From the NCBI GenBank assembly GCA_037133095.1, contig JBAXOT010000008.1:8027-72026 (forward strand): a stretch of DNA of 64,000 nt, written 5' to 3'. Within the stretch, counting starts at the first letter, position 1; every line of letters begins with the position of its first letter. The translations under genes and the position numbers were made by a program. Below are positions 24,871 to 33,787 of this stretch, in pieces. Source of the stretch: CAIMZW01 sp037133095. Lineage in GTDB: Bacteria > Actinomycetota > Actinomycetes > Nanopelagicales > Nanopelagicaceae. Under the pieces are notes generated by a model. The model was given only the letters and a program-made list of their open reading frames with translations. It was not told the DNA's origin and made no database searches.

Positions 24871-25551
24871 ATGCCTGCACCACAAGCCGTCGTCTATCTG
24901 GTTCGTCACGCACACTCCACTGCGAATGGTCGTGGCATTCTGGCTGGCCGAGTTCCCGGTGTCGCCCTTTCTGAACGCGGGCAGGCGGAGGCCGAATTGT
25001 TGGCCAAGAGGTTAGAGGCTCTCAGTCTGGACCTTGTCATCTCGAGCCCATTGCAGAGATGCATTGAGACGATCGCGCCATTTCGGCGATCCAGCAAGCG
25101 AACTATTTTTCGAAAAGATGCCCGGATTCAAGAGATGGATTACGGAACCTGGTCCGGAAAGAAGTTGAAATATCTCGCGACTTTGCGCCTATGGAACCAG
25201 ATTCAAGCCCATCCTGCCTCGGTGAGGTTTCCCGAAGGTGAAAGTTTTCTTGAGATGTCCCTTCGCGCGAACTCTGCAGTGATGGATGCCAAGGCACAAG
25301 GAAAATCGATCGCGATCATCAGCCACGGCGACGTTATTAAATCAATAATCGCTCACCACGTGGGACTTACGGTCGATGATCTCCAGAAATTCATTGTCGA
25401 TCCCGCATCAATTTCAACCATAATTCTGACAGATCACGGTTCGCTGATTATGAGTCTCAATGACACCTCGCATTTGGCTTCAATGCGCTCGTCCACCGCG
25501 AAGAGAAGACCGAATCGGAATACGCTGGGCGGGGGAGCGGGAGCCAAATGA
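24871..25551 (+). CDS. Histidine phosphatase (MSMEG_4193-type phosphomutase-like)
   Basis: A 226-residue protein of the phosphoglycerate-mutase-like superfamily. The phosphohistidine signature is LVRHAHSTANG, with ISSPLQRCIET and the second histidine in ISHGDVIKS. Members of this subgroup occur in actinobacteria next to DUF3090 and SCO1664-type genes, exactly as here. The substrate is unknown. The last 30 residues are basic and low in complexity. The stop overlaps the DUF3090 start by 4 nt (ATGA), pointing to coupled synthesis. Confidence 0.85.
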   Translation: MPAPQAVVYLVRHAHSTANGRGILAGRVPGVALSERGQAEAELLAKRLEALSLDLVISSPLQRCIETIAPFRRSSKRTIFRKDARIQEMDYGTWSGKKLKYLATLRLWNQIQAHPASVRFPEGESFLEMSLRANSAVMDAKAQGKSIAIISHGDVIKSIIAHHVGLTVDDLQKFIVDPASISTIILTDHGSLIMSLNDTSHLASMRSSTAKRRPNRNTLGGGAGAK

Positions 25552-26108
25552 GTCGTATTGAGTATCGTCATGATCGGGTAGAGCGCTTTGTAGTTGGAAC
25601 GGTTGGCTTGCCAGGCGAGCGTTCCTTTTTCTTGCAGATTCAATCCTCCGATATCTCAAATTGCGTGGCGATCGAAAAAAGTCAGGTTGCTGCATTGTCG
25701 GAACGATTTCAGGAGTTGATACGAGAATTGAAACGATCCCAACTTGCCAGTCTGGATGAACTAGGACTTCCGGGTTCGGTGGATGACCGAGAGTTGGAAT
25801 TTCCGATTACTGAGGATTTCCAAGTAGGGCTCATTGGGATTTCATGGGATGGTCAAACTCAACGAGTGGGAATAGAAATTCAGGCCTTTGTTGAGACGGA
25901 AACTGAAGGTCTCGACGAGTTAGAAGATTTAGTGGACACCGAAGAGCCGGATGCAATTCTGGCTTCCCTTCGGATTCATCAAGTCCGCGCATTCTGTAAG
26001 CAGGCAGACCGAGTAGTTGCTTCTGGCAGAGCGCCGTGTCCATTCTGCGGTTTGCCAGTAGATGCCATGGGCCATTTGTGTCCGCGATCGAATGGCTATC
26101 GGCGTTAA
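25548..26108 (+). CDS. DUF3090 family protein
   Basis: A 186-residue actinobacterial protein of unknown function. The N-terminal half (RIEYRHDRVERFVVGTVG) forms a predicted beta-rich domain. The C-terminus carries CPFCGLPVDAMGHLCPRSNG, a compact CxxC plus HxC set that could bind one zinc. It sits between the histidine phosphatase and the kinase-fold SCO1664 homologue with no spacing on either side, so the three probably act together. This trio upstream of mshC is an established but unexplained actinobacterial cluster. Confidence 0.85.
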   Translation: MSRIEYRHDRVERFVVGTVGLPGERSFFLQIQSSDISNCVAIEKSQVAALSERFQELIRELKRSQLASLDELGLPGSVDDRELEFPITEDFQVGLIGISWDGQTQRVGIEIQAFVETETEGLDELEDLVDTEEPDAILASLRIHQVRAFCKQADRVVASGRAPCPFCGLPVDAMGHLCPRSNGYRR

Positions 26109-26810
26109 ATGGAAGCCCAAGATATTCTCGCGATTGTCTCTGAAAATGATCTAGAGATCGAAGGTCGACTCGTAGATGCTTCAAATGCCACCTTGTTGGC
26201 GTCGGTCTCCGAGGGGGAAGATTCGCTCCGCGTTATCTATAAACCTATCGCTGGCGAACGACCACTCTGGGATTTTCCGGATGGCAATCTTGCTTCTCGA
26301 GAAGTGGCGGCTTATCGACTTTCCGCTCTATCGGGAATGGATGTGGTTCCATTGACCATACTTCGCGATGGACCCTTTGGCCCAGGTGCTGTGCAATTAT
26401 GGATCGAGGTCGACCCGGAGGTGGATGTCATTGCGGCCGTCCAATTAGGGGACGAGAGACTGCGAATGATGGCGCTTTTCGATGCGGTTGTGAATAATAC
26501 CGATCGAAAATTTGGGCATATCTTGTTCATGCCGACCGGAGAAGTTTTTGGCTGCGATCATGGCGTCACTTTCCACGAGGAAGACAAATTGCGAACGGTG
26601 CTGTGGAATTGGGCAGGGGATGCGTTTTCGGAAAGTGAATTTGCCATCCTTCGCCAGATCGAAAACCAGATTGTCTCTTGGAACTTGGAAGAATTGATTT
26701 CTTTCGCCGAGCTCGAAGCGACTAAAGGTCGGGTTCGCGAACTTTTACTGAAAGGCACTTTTCCAGTTCCTAACGATAATTGGCCGGCCGTACCATGGCC
26801 GCCGTACTAA
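26109..26810 (+). CDS. SCO1664 family protein with PI3/4-kinase-like fold
   Basis: A 233-residue protein with the marks of a HipA/PI-kinase-like phosphotransferase: an ATP-contacting lysine in RVIYKPIAGERPLWDFP, a catalytic loop DAVVNNTDRKFGH (Asp, Asn, Asp) and a metal-binding GCDHGVTFH. The substrate is unknown. Together with the preceding phosphatase it forms a kinase/phosphatase pair flanking DUF3090. The ATG directly abuts the DUF3090 stop. mshC begins 18 nt later. Confidence 0.82.
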   Translation: MEAQDILAIVSENDLEIEGRLVDASNATLLASVSEGEDSLRVIYKPIAGERPLWDFPDGNLASREVAAYRLSALSGMDVVPLTILRDGPFGPGAVQLWIEVDPEVDVIAAVQLGDERLRMMALFDAVVNNTDRKFGHILFMPTGEVFGCDHGVTFHEEDKLRTVLWNWAGDAFSESEFAILRQIENQIVSWNLEELISFAELEATKGRVRELLLKGTFPVPNDNWPAVPWPPY

Positions 26811-26828
26811 GCGAGAAAAGGTGAACCG

Positions 26829-28067
26829 GTGAAATCTTGGCCTACGCAATTCTTACCGCCCATCGCGGGCAACTTTTCTCTGCCCGATTTGCGCTTGACT
26901 ACCCATCAAGGTGAGAAGGTGTTTTCGCAAGAAAACCTTCGGATGTATGTCTGCGGCATCACGCCATATGACGCGACACATCTTGGTCACGCCGCCACCT
27001 ACCTGACCTTTGACCTCATCAATCGTTACCTCCGAGCGCAAGGCAGAGATGTTGCCTTTGTCGAAAATATCACAGACATTGATGAACCTTTGCTGGAGCG
27101 AGCCATTCGAGATCAAATTGACTGGAAGGCTTTGGCGGCTAATCAAATCGCCTTGTTCGAATCAGATATGAGCGCGCTACGAGTCTTACCACCAGAGCAT
27201 TTTGTACCAGCGACCCAAGTCATGGACCTAGTGTCTGAAGCAATTTCCACTATGGAACGGAATGGTTTTGTCTACCGTGTGGATGAGGATCTTTACTTTG
27301 ATGTTTCAACTTTTTTAGATTCGTTGCCAATCGCCGTTGACGATGCGATCCAAATTTTTTTCGAGCGTGGGGGAGACCCAACTCGTCTCGGCAAACGCCA
27401 TCCACTAGATGCAGTGCTCTGGATCGCCAACAAAGAGGGTGAACCCGGCTGGGCTTCGCCGCATGGATTCGGTCGACCTGGGTGGCATATTGAATGTTGC
27501 GTTATCTCACTTCGATATCTTTTAGGTCCTGGCTTCCTTGACCAAGGGGGCGACGGATTCCTGATCGATATTCAAGGCGGCGGGTCAGATTTGATTTTCC
27601 CTCATCACTTCATGAGCGCCGCTCAGGCGCAGGCGCTGACTGGGCGCCCATTCTCTTTCGCATTTGTTCATGCTGGGATGATAGGACTTGACGGAGAAAA
27701 GATGAGTAAGAGCAAAGGCAACCTGGTATTTGTCTCACGTTTACTCGCTGAAGGCGTTGATCCAATGGTCATTCGGTATGCCTTGATCAATTCTCACTAC
27801 GCTGGTGATCGCATGTGGAGCAGCGAGATTTTGACCTCCGCACAACATTCTATTGATCGACTTCGATCGGCACTCTCCCGTGAAGAAGTCGCTCCGACAA
27901 CCCCGATAATTGAGGAGATTGTCACCAGTCAGGCTGCCAACTTAGACACCGCACATTCACTTCAAGCGCTGGAAAAATGGTGTCTGGAGACCGAATCTGG
28001 TTTGACGGGTGGCAGCGCCGGTGAACTCGCACGCGCTATTGATCTCCTACTTGGTTTAGCCCTTTAG
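26829..28067 (+). CDS. mshC: Cysteine:GlcN-Ins ligase of mycothiol biosynthesis
   Basis: MshC joins cysteine to glucosaminyl-inositol using ATP, the third step of mycothiol synthesis; mycothiol is the main low-molecular-weight thiol of actinobacteria. The 412-residue protein is related to cysteinyl-tRNA synthetase but lacks its tRNA-binding C-terminus. It shows the cysteine-binding zinc ligand in YVCGITPYDATHLGHA (variant HIGH motif), GWHIECC, HHFMSAAQ and KMSKSKGN. The WHIEC and TPYD features separate it from CysS. The start is GTG 26829, with AAAGGTG 5 nt before. Confidence 0.95.
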   Translation: MKSWPTQFLPPIAGNFSLPDLRLTTHQGEKVFSQENLRMYVCGITPYDATHLGHAATYLTFDLINRYLRAQGRDVAFVENITDIDEPLLERAIRDQIDWKALAANQIALFESDMSALRVLPPEHFVPATQVMDLVSEAISTMERNGFVYRVDEDLYFDVSTFLDSLPIAVDDAIQIFFERGGDPTRLGKRHPLDAVLWIANKEGEPGWASPHGFGRPGWHIECCVISLRYLLGPGFLDQGGDGFLIDIQGGGSDLIFPHHFMSAAQAQALTGRPFSFAFVHAGMIGLDGEKMSKSKGNLVFVSRLLAEGVDPMVIRYALINSHYAGDRMWSSEILTSAQHSIDRLRSALSREEVAPTTPIIEEIVTSQAANLDTAHSLQALEKWCLETESGLTGGSAGELARAIDLLLGLAL

Positions 28068-28088
28068 GGGTCGGACTTGCATCTAGGG

Positions 28089-28094
28089 TAAAGT
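28089..28094 (+). promoter_or_regulatory. Probable -10 box for metH
   Basis: TAAAGT followed by 8 nt and the ATG at 28103; an overlapping TAGGGT lies at 28084-28089. The 35-nt gap leaves no room for a cobalamin or SAM riboswitch. Confidence 0.4.
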
Positions 28095-28102
28095 TTCGGT
28101 TA

Positions 28103-31100
28103 ATGAAAACGATGGGCTTACCGGATAGTTTGCTTCGCAAAGCCCTCGCGCAGCGGGTAGTTATTGCTGACGGCGCAATGGGAACTATGTTGCAGGCAGC
28201 CAATCCCAGTTTGGCCGACTTCCAAGGCCATGAAGGCTGTAACGAAATCCTCAATGTCAGTCGACCAGATATCGTCAAATCGGTGCATCGCCAGTACCTA
28301 ACTGTTGGGGTAGATGCCATAGAAACTAATACCTTCGGGGCTAACTGGGCCAACTTGGCAGAATATGGAATCGAAGATCGAATATACGAACTGGCCTTCG
28401 CCGGTGCCCAACTCGCTCGACAGGTAGCCAACGAATTCTCTACCGACCAGAAACCACGTTTTGTTCTCGGCTCTCTTGGGCCAGGCACGAAACTGCCCAC
28501 CCTAGGACATACTTCCTATGAGAAATTGCGGCGAGCATACTTGACTGCAAGTACTGGGCTTCTTGATGGTGGCAGTGACGCCTTGCTTGTAGAGACCACA
28601 CAAGATTTATTGCAGGCAAAAGCAGCGGTAAATGGCGCTCGTGAGGCAATTCGACTTTCGGATCGCGATGTCCTCCTGATTGCCCAGGTGACGGTCGAGA
28701 CAACAGGGACCATGCTCCTTGGATCGGAAATCGGCGCGGCTCTCAATGCGCTGGAGCCTCTCGGGATTGATCTCATTGGGCTTAATTGCGCTACGGGACC
28801 TGCTGAAATGAGCGAACACCTTCGCTCTCTCCACAAAAACGCCCGAGTTCAGATATCAGTAATGCCAAATGCTGGCCTGCCTGTGCTGACGAAAGATGGC
28901 GCCTCCTACCCACTTTCGCCGAATGAACTCGCAAACCACCTCAAAGAGTTTGTTAATAGTTATGGGGTGAATCTCGTCGGTGGTTGCTGCGGGACCACCC
29001 CTGCGCATCTCAAAGCAGTCGTTGAGTTACTCGACCAAGCGCCGCTATTGCCTCGTGAGCCTGCGCACGAATCAGGTGCGTCCTCGCTCTATCAATTCGT
29101 GCCATTTGACCAAGATCTTACTTACTTGTCGATTGGCGAGCGGACTAATGCCAACGGATCGCGCGCCTTCAGAGATGCGCTGATCTCGGAAGATTGGCAA
29201 AAGTGTGTGGACATTGCGCGCGACCAAATTCGTGATGGTGCGCACATGCTGGACCTATCGGTAGATTACGTGGGACGAGACGGTGCAAAAGATATGTCCG
29301 AACTGGCAAGTCGATTTGCGACTGCTTCGACCTTGCCGATCATGTTGGACTCAACCGAGCCGTCGGTTATAAAAGCCGGTTTGGAACATCTAGGCGGTCG
29401 ATCCATTATTAACTCGGTCAATTACGAAGATGGAGATGGTCCCACCTCTCGGTTTGCTCGAATCATGCCTATGGTTCAAGAGCATGGTGCCGCCGTGGTT
29501 GCTCTAACAATTGATGAAGATGGTCAGGCTCGGACCAGTGAGTGGAAGCTACGGATTGCGGAGCGGTTAATCGCTGATCTGACTGGAAATTGGGGCATGG
29601 ATATTGAAGATATCCTCATAGACACTCTGACATTTCCTATTGCCACAGGTCAGGAAGAAACAAGGCGCGATGGTTTGGAAACTATTTCAGCAATTGCAAA
29701 ATTAAAGGCGAAATATCCTAAAGTCCACACCACTTTAGGAGTTAGCAATGTCTCCTTTGGCTTAAATCCTGCGGCTCGGATAGTGCTCAATTCTGTCTTC
29801 TTATCTGAAGCAGTGAACGTCGGACTTGATTCGGCCATTGTGCATCCTTCCAAGATCACTCCGATGGCTCGCATTGATGAACAGCAACGAAAGGTCGCGC
29901 TAGACCTGATTTATGATCGACGAGAATTTGATGCTCAAGGTGAATGTACCTATGACCCACTCTCTCGATTTCTCGAACTTTTTGATGGCGTTGAAGCAAC
30001 AAGCTCAAAAATTACTCGCGCCGCAGAATTAGCGGCCTTGCCATTAAATCAAAGGCTCGAGCGTCGAATTATTGACGGCGAAAAAGCAGGATTAGCCGAC
30101 GATCTCGCGCTTGCGATGTCCGAAGGGGTCGCCCCACTTGCGATAATAAATGACTATTTACTCTCCGGCATGAAGACGGTGGGCGAACTATTCGGCAAAG
30201 GCGAGATGCAACTTCCTTTCGTACTTCAATCCGCGGAAGTCATGAAGGCAGCCGTTGCGATTCTCGAACCATTTATGGAGAAAACAGAGAACGAAGGTCG
30301 TGGCAGCATTCTTTTGGCAACTGTTAAGGGAGACGTGCACGACATCGGAAAGAATCTGGTGGACATTATTCTTTCCAATAACGGATACACGACCGTCAAC
30401 ATCGGTATCAAGCAAACAGTCAATCAGATTATTGAGGCGGCCGAAGAATCCAGCGTCGATGTGATTGGCATGAGTGGCCTATTAGTGAAATCCACGGTCG
30501 TGATGCGTGAAAATCTGGAGGAGTTCACGTTACGAGGATTAGATCAAAAATGGCCAGTTATCCTCGGAGGCGCCGCTCTGACGAGATCTTTCGTTGAACA
30601 AGATTTGGCAGGGAGTTTTCCCGGCACCGTGAGGTATGCAAAGGACGCGTTCGAAGGCCTCAGGTTGATGGATGCGATGATGGGCGTCAAACGTGGCGTA
30701 GTTGGTGCTCAATTGCCACCATTACGAGAACGTCGGACTCCTAATACCAGATCCACTACTGCACGGGAGATCGATCTAGTGCGCTCTGACGTAGTGGAAA
30801 ATAATCGAGTTCCTACTCCACCCTTTTTTGGATCGAAAGTGGTTAAAGGCATTGCCCTGAATGACTATTTGGGCATGCTCGACGAGCGCGCACTTTATGT
30901 TGGGCAGTGGGGTCTCAAAGGTCAACGTGGCGAGTATGACGTTATGGCCGAGAATGAAGGTCGGCCACGATTGCGAGCCATTCTCAACGAGGCACAGTCT
31001 CGTGGCTGGCTTAACGCAGCTCTCGTATACGGATATTTCCCGTGCTATTCCGAAGGCAATGATCTCGTCATCTTGCACCATGAAGGTCCGGACGCTGGTA

Positions 31101-31603
31101 AGGAGAGAGTGCGATTCTCTTTTCCACGACAGTCCCGAGATCGACGATTATGTCTGGCAGATTTCTTTAGATCCAAAGCAAGTGGTGAGATCGACACAGT
31201 CGCATTCCACGTTGTCACAATGGGCAGTGCCGTAAGTCTCGCAAGTGCAGAACTCTTTGAAGCAAATGAATACCGACAATATCTCGAACTTCACGGACTC
31301 TCGGTTCAGTTAACAGAAGCACTTGCGGAGCATTGGCATTCGAGAATCAGAAGTGAACTTGGATTTTCCGAAGAGGATGCCCAGCCATTAGATGCCCTGC
31401 TAGATCAGGGATATCGAGGCTCTCGCTATTCATTCGGCTACCCAGCCTGTCCGGACATTGAACAGCAAGTTCAATTGTGCGAGTTGTTGGAGCCAAATCG
31501 TATAGGGGTAGAGCTCTCCGAAGAGTTTCAATTGCACCCAGAACAATCGACCTCGGCAATCATTGTGCACCATCCCGAAGCCAAGTACTTCAACGCAACA
31601 TGA
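28103..31603 (+). CDS. metH: Cobalamin-dependent methionine synthase
   Basis: MetH methylates homocysteine with methyl-THF through a cobalamin cofactor, and is the methionine source for MetK. At 1,166 residues all four modules are present: the homocysteine domain with zinc cysteines in GLNCATG (about residue 226) and GGCCGTTP (about 294); the methyl-THF domain (IGERTNANGSRAF, about 350-600); the B12 cap and domain with the axial histidine in GDVHDIGKN (about 746); and the SAM-dependent reactivation domain (YSFGYPACPD near the end). It needs imported or synthesised B12. The stop overlaps the next gene (ATGA). Confidence 0.97.
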   Translation: MKTMGLPDSLLRKALAQRVVIADGAMGTMLQAANPSLADFQGHEGCNEILNVSRPDIVKSVHRQYLTVGVDAIETNTFGANWANLAEYGIEDRIYELAFAGAQLARQVANEFSTDQKPRFVLGSLGPGTKLPTLGHTSYEKLRRAYLTASTGLLDGGSDALLVETTQDLLQAKAAVNGAREAIRLSDRDVLLIAQVTVETTGTMLLGSEIGAALNALEPLGIDLIGLNCATGPAEMSEHLRSLHKNARVQISVMPNAGLPVLTKDGASYPLSPNELANHLKEFVNSYGVNLVGGCCGTTPAHLKAVVELLDQAPLLPREPAHESGASSLYQFVPFDQDLTYLSIGERTNANGSRAFRDALISEDWQKCVDIARDQIRDGAHMLDLSVDYVGRDGAKDMSELASRFATASTLPIMLDSTEPSVIKAGLEHLGGRSIINSVNYEDGDGPTSRFARIMPMVQEHGAAVVALTIDEDGQARTSEWKLRIAERLIADLTGNWGMDIEDILIDTLTFPIATGQEETRRDGLETISAIAKLKAKYPKVHTTLGVSNVSFGLNPAARIVLNSVFLSEAVNVGLDSAIVHPSKITPMARIDEQQRKVALDLIYDRREFDAQGECTYDPLSRFLELFDGVEATSSKITRAAELAALPLNQRLERRIIDGEKAGLADDLALAMSEGVAPLAIINDYLLSGMKTVGELFGKGEMQLPFVLQSAEVMKAAVAILEPFMEKTENEGRGSILLATVKGDVHDIGKNLVDIILSNNGYTTVNIGIKQTVNQIIEAAEESSVDVIGMSGLLVKSTVVMRENLEEFTLRGLDQKWPVILGGAALTRSFVEQDLAGSFPGTVRYAKDAFEGLRLMDAMMGVKRGVVGAQLPPLRERRTPNTRSTTAREIDLVRSDVVENNRVPTPPFFGSKVVKGIALNDYLGMLDERALYVGQWGLKGQRGEYDVMAENEGRPRLRAILNEAQSRGWLNAALVYGYFPCYSEGNDLVILHHEGPDAGKERVRFSFPRQSRDRRLCLADFFRSKASGEIDTVAFHVVTMGSAVSLASAELFEANEYRQYLELHGLSVQLTEALAEHWHSRIRSELGFSEEDAQPLDALLDQGYRGSRYSFGYPACPDIEQQVQLCELLEPNRIGVELSEEFQLHPEQSTSAIIVHHPEAKYFNAT

Positions 31604-32277
31604 TTCCGGCTGCAGTTCTCTTCGACATGGACGGAACATTGATTGATTCCGAGCCTTATTGGTTGATAGCCGAAACCGAATTGATGGCTGAGTTTGGCCA
31701 CGTTTGGACTAAGTCTGACCAGGCGCACTGCCTCGGAGGACCACTAGATCGAGTTGGGCGTTATATGTCCGAACTCGCTAATGAGGTTCGAGAATGGCAA
31801 TTCTTTACCAACTCCCTGGTAGAACGCGTGACACATAAATTTCTGGATGGTCTGACTTTCGTGGCGGGCGCAAAAGAAATGCTGATCGAGATAAGTGAAC
31901 TTGGTATACCGCTGGCACTTGTTTCAGCCAGTCCGCGGCCACTCGTTGATGCCGCATTGGCCGTTTCACCGCAAGGAATCTTTGACGCCTCCGTTTCCAA
32001 CGGCGAAGTCACGCGAAGCAAGCCAGATCCGGAAGGCTATTTACTTGCAGCGACTCTTCTTGGGGTTAATATTGAGGATTGTCTTGTTCTGGAGGATTCG
32101 ATTACTGGTGTTACCGCCGGGTTGGCCAGCGGCGCACACGTACTTGCCATTCCGCATCTAGTTACCATCGCCCCAAATCCACATTTACGAATTGTCCCTA
32201 CTTTGCAAGGTCGTACTTTCGCCGGCGTCCTTGAACTTTTCAGCGATTCGGCAACATTCGGAAAGGTCTCGGCATGA
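31600..32277 (+). CDS. HAD-superfamily hydrolase (beta-phosphoglucomutase-like)
   Basis: A 225-residue phosphatase/phosphomutase with the four HAD motifs: nucleophile FDMDGTLIDSE, motif II LVSASPRP, Lys in SKPDPEGYL and acidic motif IV LVLEDSITGV. The cap domain is helical (subfamily I). The substrate is unknown; HAD genes next to metH/trmI are common in actinobacteria. The start ATG 31600 overlaps the metH stop, and its own stop overlaps trmI, so the three are coupled. Confidence 0.9.
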   Translation: MIPAAVLFDMDGTLIDSEPYWLIAETELMAEFGHVWTKSDQAHCLGGPLDRVGRYMSELANEVREWQFFTNSLVERVTHKFLDGLTFVAGAKEMLIEISELGIPLALVSASPRPLVDAALAVSPQGIFDASVSNGEVTRSKPDPEGYLLAATLLGVNIEDCLVLEDSITGVTAGLASGAHVLAIPHLVTIAPNPHLRIVPTLQGRTFAGVLELFSDSATFGKVSA

Positions 32278-33134
32278 GTAATCAATCGCCTTTTTTCCAA
32301 GCAGGAGATCGGGTGCAACTTACCGATGCAAAAGGCAAAATGCATACCATCACCCTGCAGATCAACAATGAATGGCACACTCATAATGGTTGGTTAGTAC
32401 ACAACGATGTCATAGGACTACCTCAGGGCTCCGTCGTTGAAACAACAGGCGGCTTAAAATTTCTCGCTTTCAAACCTTTGCTTGCAGATTACGTCCTTGC
32501 GATGCCTCGTGGTGCCACTATCGTCTATCCAAAAGATGCAGCCTTGATTGTTGGAATTGCAGATGTGGCGCCTGGTCTGAAGGTTCTAGAGGCCGGAGTC
32601 GGATCAGGTGCACTGACCATTAGTTTGCTGCGCGCTGTCGGAAGCAATGGAATCGTGCATTCCTTTGAAAAACGCGAAGAGTTTGCTGACATCGCTCGGA
32701 AGAATGTCTCTCACTACTTCAATGGTCTCCCGGAGAATTGGCTACTACAAGTAGGCGCGGTTCAAGAGCACGAGCACCTGATCAAATACGACCGGGTGAT
32801 TCTCGACATGTTGGCGCCTTGGGAATGTACTGAGATGGCAGGAGCGGTATTAGAACCTGGGGGAGTATTTATGGCATACGTGGCAACCACTACTCAACTC
32901 TCGTTAACTGCGGAAACCATCAAAAGCAGCGCGTTATTTACCGAACCTGAGAGCTCAGAATCACTTATCAGAGGCTGGCATCACGAAGGTCTCGCAGTGC
33001 GTCCGCAACATCGCATGATTGGACACACTGGCTTTCTCATTATGGCCCGTCGCTTGGCGCCTGGTGTTATAGCCCCAGCTCGTCGCCGCAGACCATCTAA
33101 AGGGTCTTACGGCACGAGCGAGGCAGAGGCCTAA
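32274..33134 (+). CDS. trmI: tRNA (adenine-58-N1)-methyltransferase
   Basis: TrmI makes m1A58 in the T loop of tRNA. The 286-residue protein has the N-terminal beta domain and a Rossmann domain with the SAM loop LEAGVGSGALTISLL, acidic residue in HSFEKREEF and active-site DMLAPWE. It ends in a basic tail. In most actinobacteria this gene is followed by the Pup-proteasome cluster (mpa, dop, pup, prcBA, pafA); here an inverted FKBP gene and then pafBC follow directly. Confidence 0.95.
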   Translation: MSNQSPFFQAGDRVQLTDAKGKMHTITLQINNEWHTHNGWLVHNDVIGLPQGSVVETTGGLKFLAFKPLLADYVLAMPRGATIVYPKDAALIVGIADVAPGLKVLEAGVGSGALTISLLRAVGSNGIVHSFEKREEFADIARKNVSHYFNGLPENWLLQVGAVQEHEHLIKYDRVILDMLAPWECTEMAGAVLEPGGVFMAYVATTTQLSLTAETIKSSALFTEPESSESLIRGWHHEGLAVRPQHRMIGHTGFLIMARRLAPGVIAPARRRRPSKGSYGTSEAEA

Positions 33135-33140
33135 ACAGAA

Positions 33141-33692
33141 CTACTTAATCGCGAGAACGTCGACCACAAAAATCAGTGTTTCATTGGCTGCGATTGGTCC
33201 GCTGCCCGAAGCGCCGTATCCCAGGGCAGGAGGAATAACGAGAAGTCTGCGGCCACCAACCTTCATGCCAGGTATCCCTTGCTGCCAGCCAGCGATAACG
33301 CCCGAAAGCGGAAAGGTGGCCGGGGCGCTGGTCCACGATGTCTCTACGACTTTGCCGGTTGACCAAGCCATCAGCGTGTATTGCACTGTCAGCGTTGAGC
33401 TCGCCGTAGCGGCTGCGCCAGTTCCAACGTAGATATCTTTGGTAACCAGAGTCGCAGGCGCAGTTCCAGTGGGTGCGGAAATGGTGGGAGCGGATCCCGC
33501 TGCACCAGTAACGGTAGGTAGATCGGCTGTAGCGGAGGCTGGGGTTTCACTCATCGTTGGGCTCGCTTGCGTAGTAGGGGCGGTGGCACTGGGAGAACCA
33601 GTAGTAGAGCAAGAGGCAAGAGTTAGCACGGCAATTCCCGCGCTAACAATGAGCGCGCCACGACGCCAAGAGCTAAAAATTGGATGAGACAT
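33141..33692 (-). CDS. FKBP-type peptidyl-prolyl isomerase lipoprotein
   Basis: A secreted, lipid-anchored foldase. From ATG 33692 (AGAGGA 4-9 nt upstream) the 183-residue protein has a basic N-region with paired arginines (SSWRRGAL), a hydrophobic core and the lipobox LASC with acylated C28. A Ser/Thr/Pro/Ala-rich linker of about 65 residues leads to a single FKBP domain (STLTVQYTL; IAGWQQGIPGMKVGGRR; IPPALGYG). A second ATG at 33713 lacks such a site. It lies opposite to its flanking genes, 6 nt from the trmI stop. Confidence 0.9.
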   Translation of the reverse strand: MSHPIFSSWRRGALIVSAGIAVLTLASCSTTGSPSATAPTTQASPTMSETPASATADLPTVTGAAGSAPTISAPTGTAPATLVTKDIYVGTGAAATASSTLTVQYTLMAWSTGKVVETSWTSAPATFPLSGVIAGWQQGIPGMKVGGRRLLVIPPALGYGASGSGPIAANETLIFVVDVLAIK

Positions 33693-33775
33693 AAAATCCT
33701 CTTTCTCTGACATTGTGCTTTTGGCTATTCACATGAATTTTCGGAAATTAACAGGTCGTAACCCTATCAAAGCCC

Positions 33776-33781
33776 TATCGT
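33776..33781 (+). promoter_or_regulatory. Leaderless -10 box for pafBC
   Basis: TATCGT followed by 6 nt and the GTG start of pafB at 33788. Confidence 0.55.
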
Positions 33782-33787
33782 TCTACC

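Noticed and set aside
28068..28102. Possible cobalamin or SAM riboswitch before metH
   Set aside because: Only 35 nt separate mshC and metH and no B12-box or SAM aptamer sequence is present.
33141..33692. Lys/Arg pair in the FKBP signal peptide as a twin-arginine signal
   Set aside because: SSWRRGAL lacks the conserved residues after RR; an ordinary Sec lipoprotein signal explains it equally well despite tatAC nearby.
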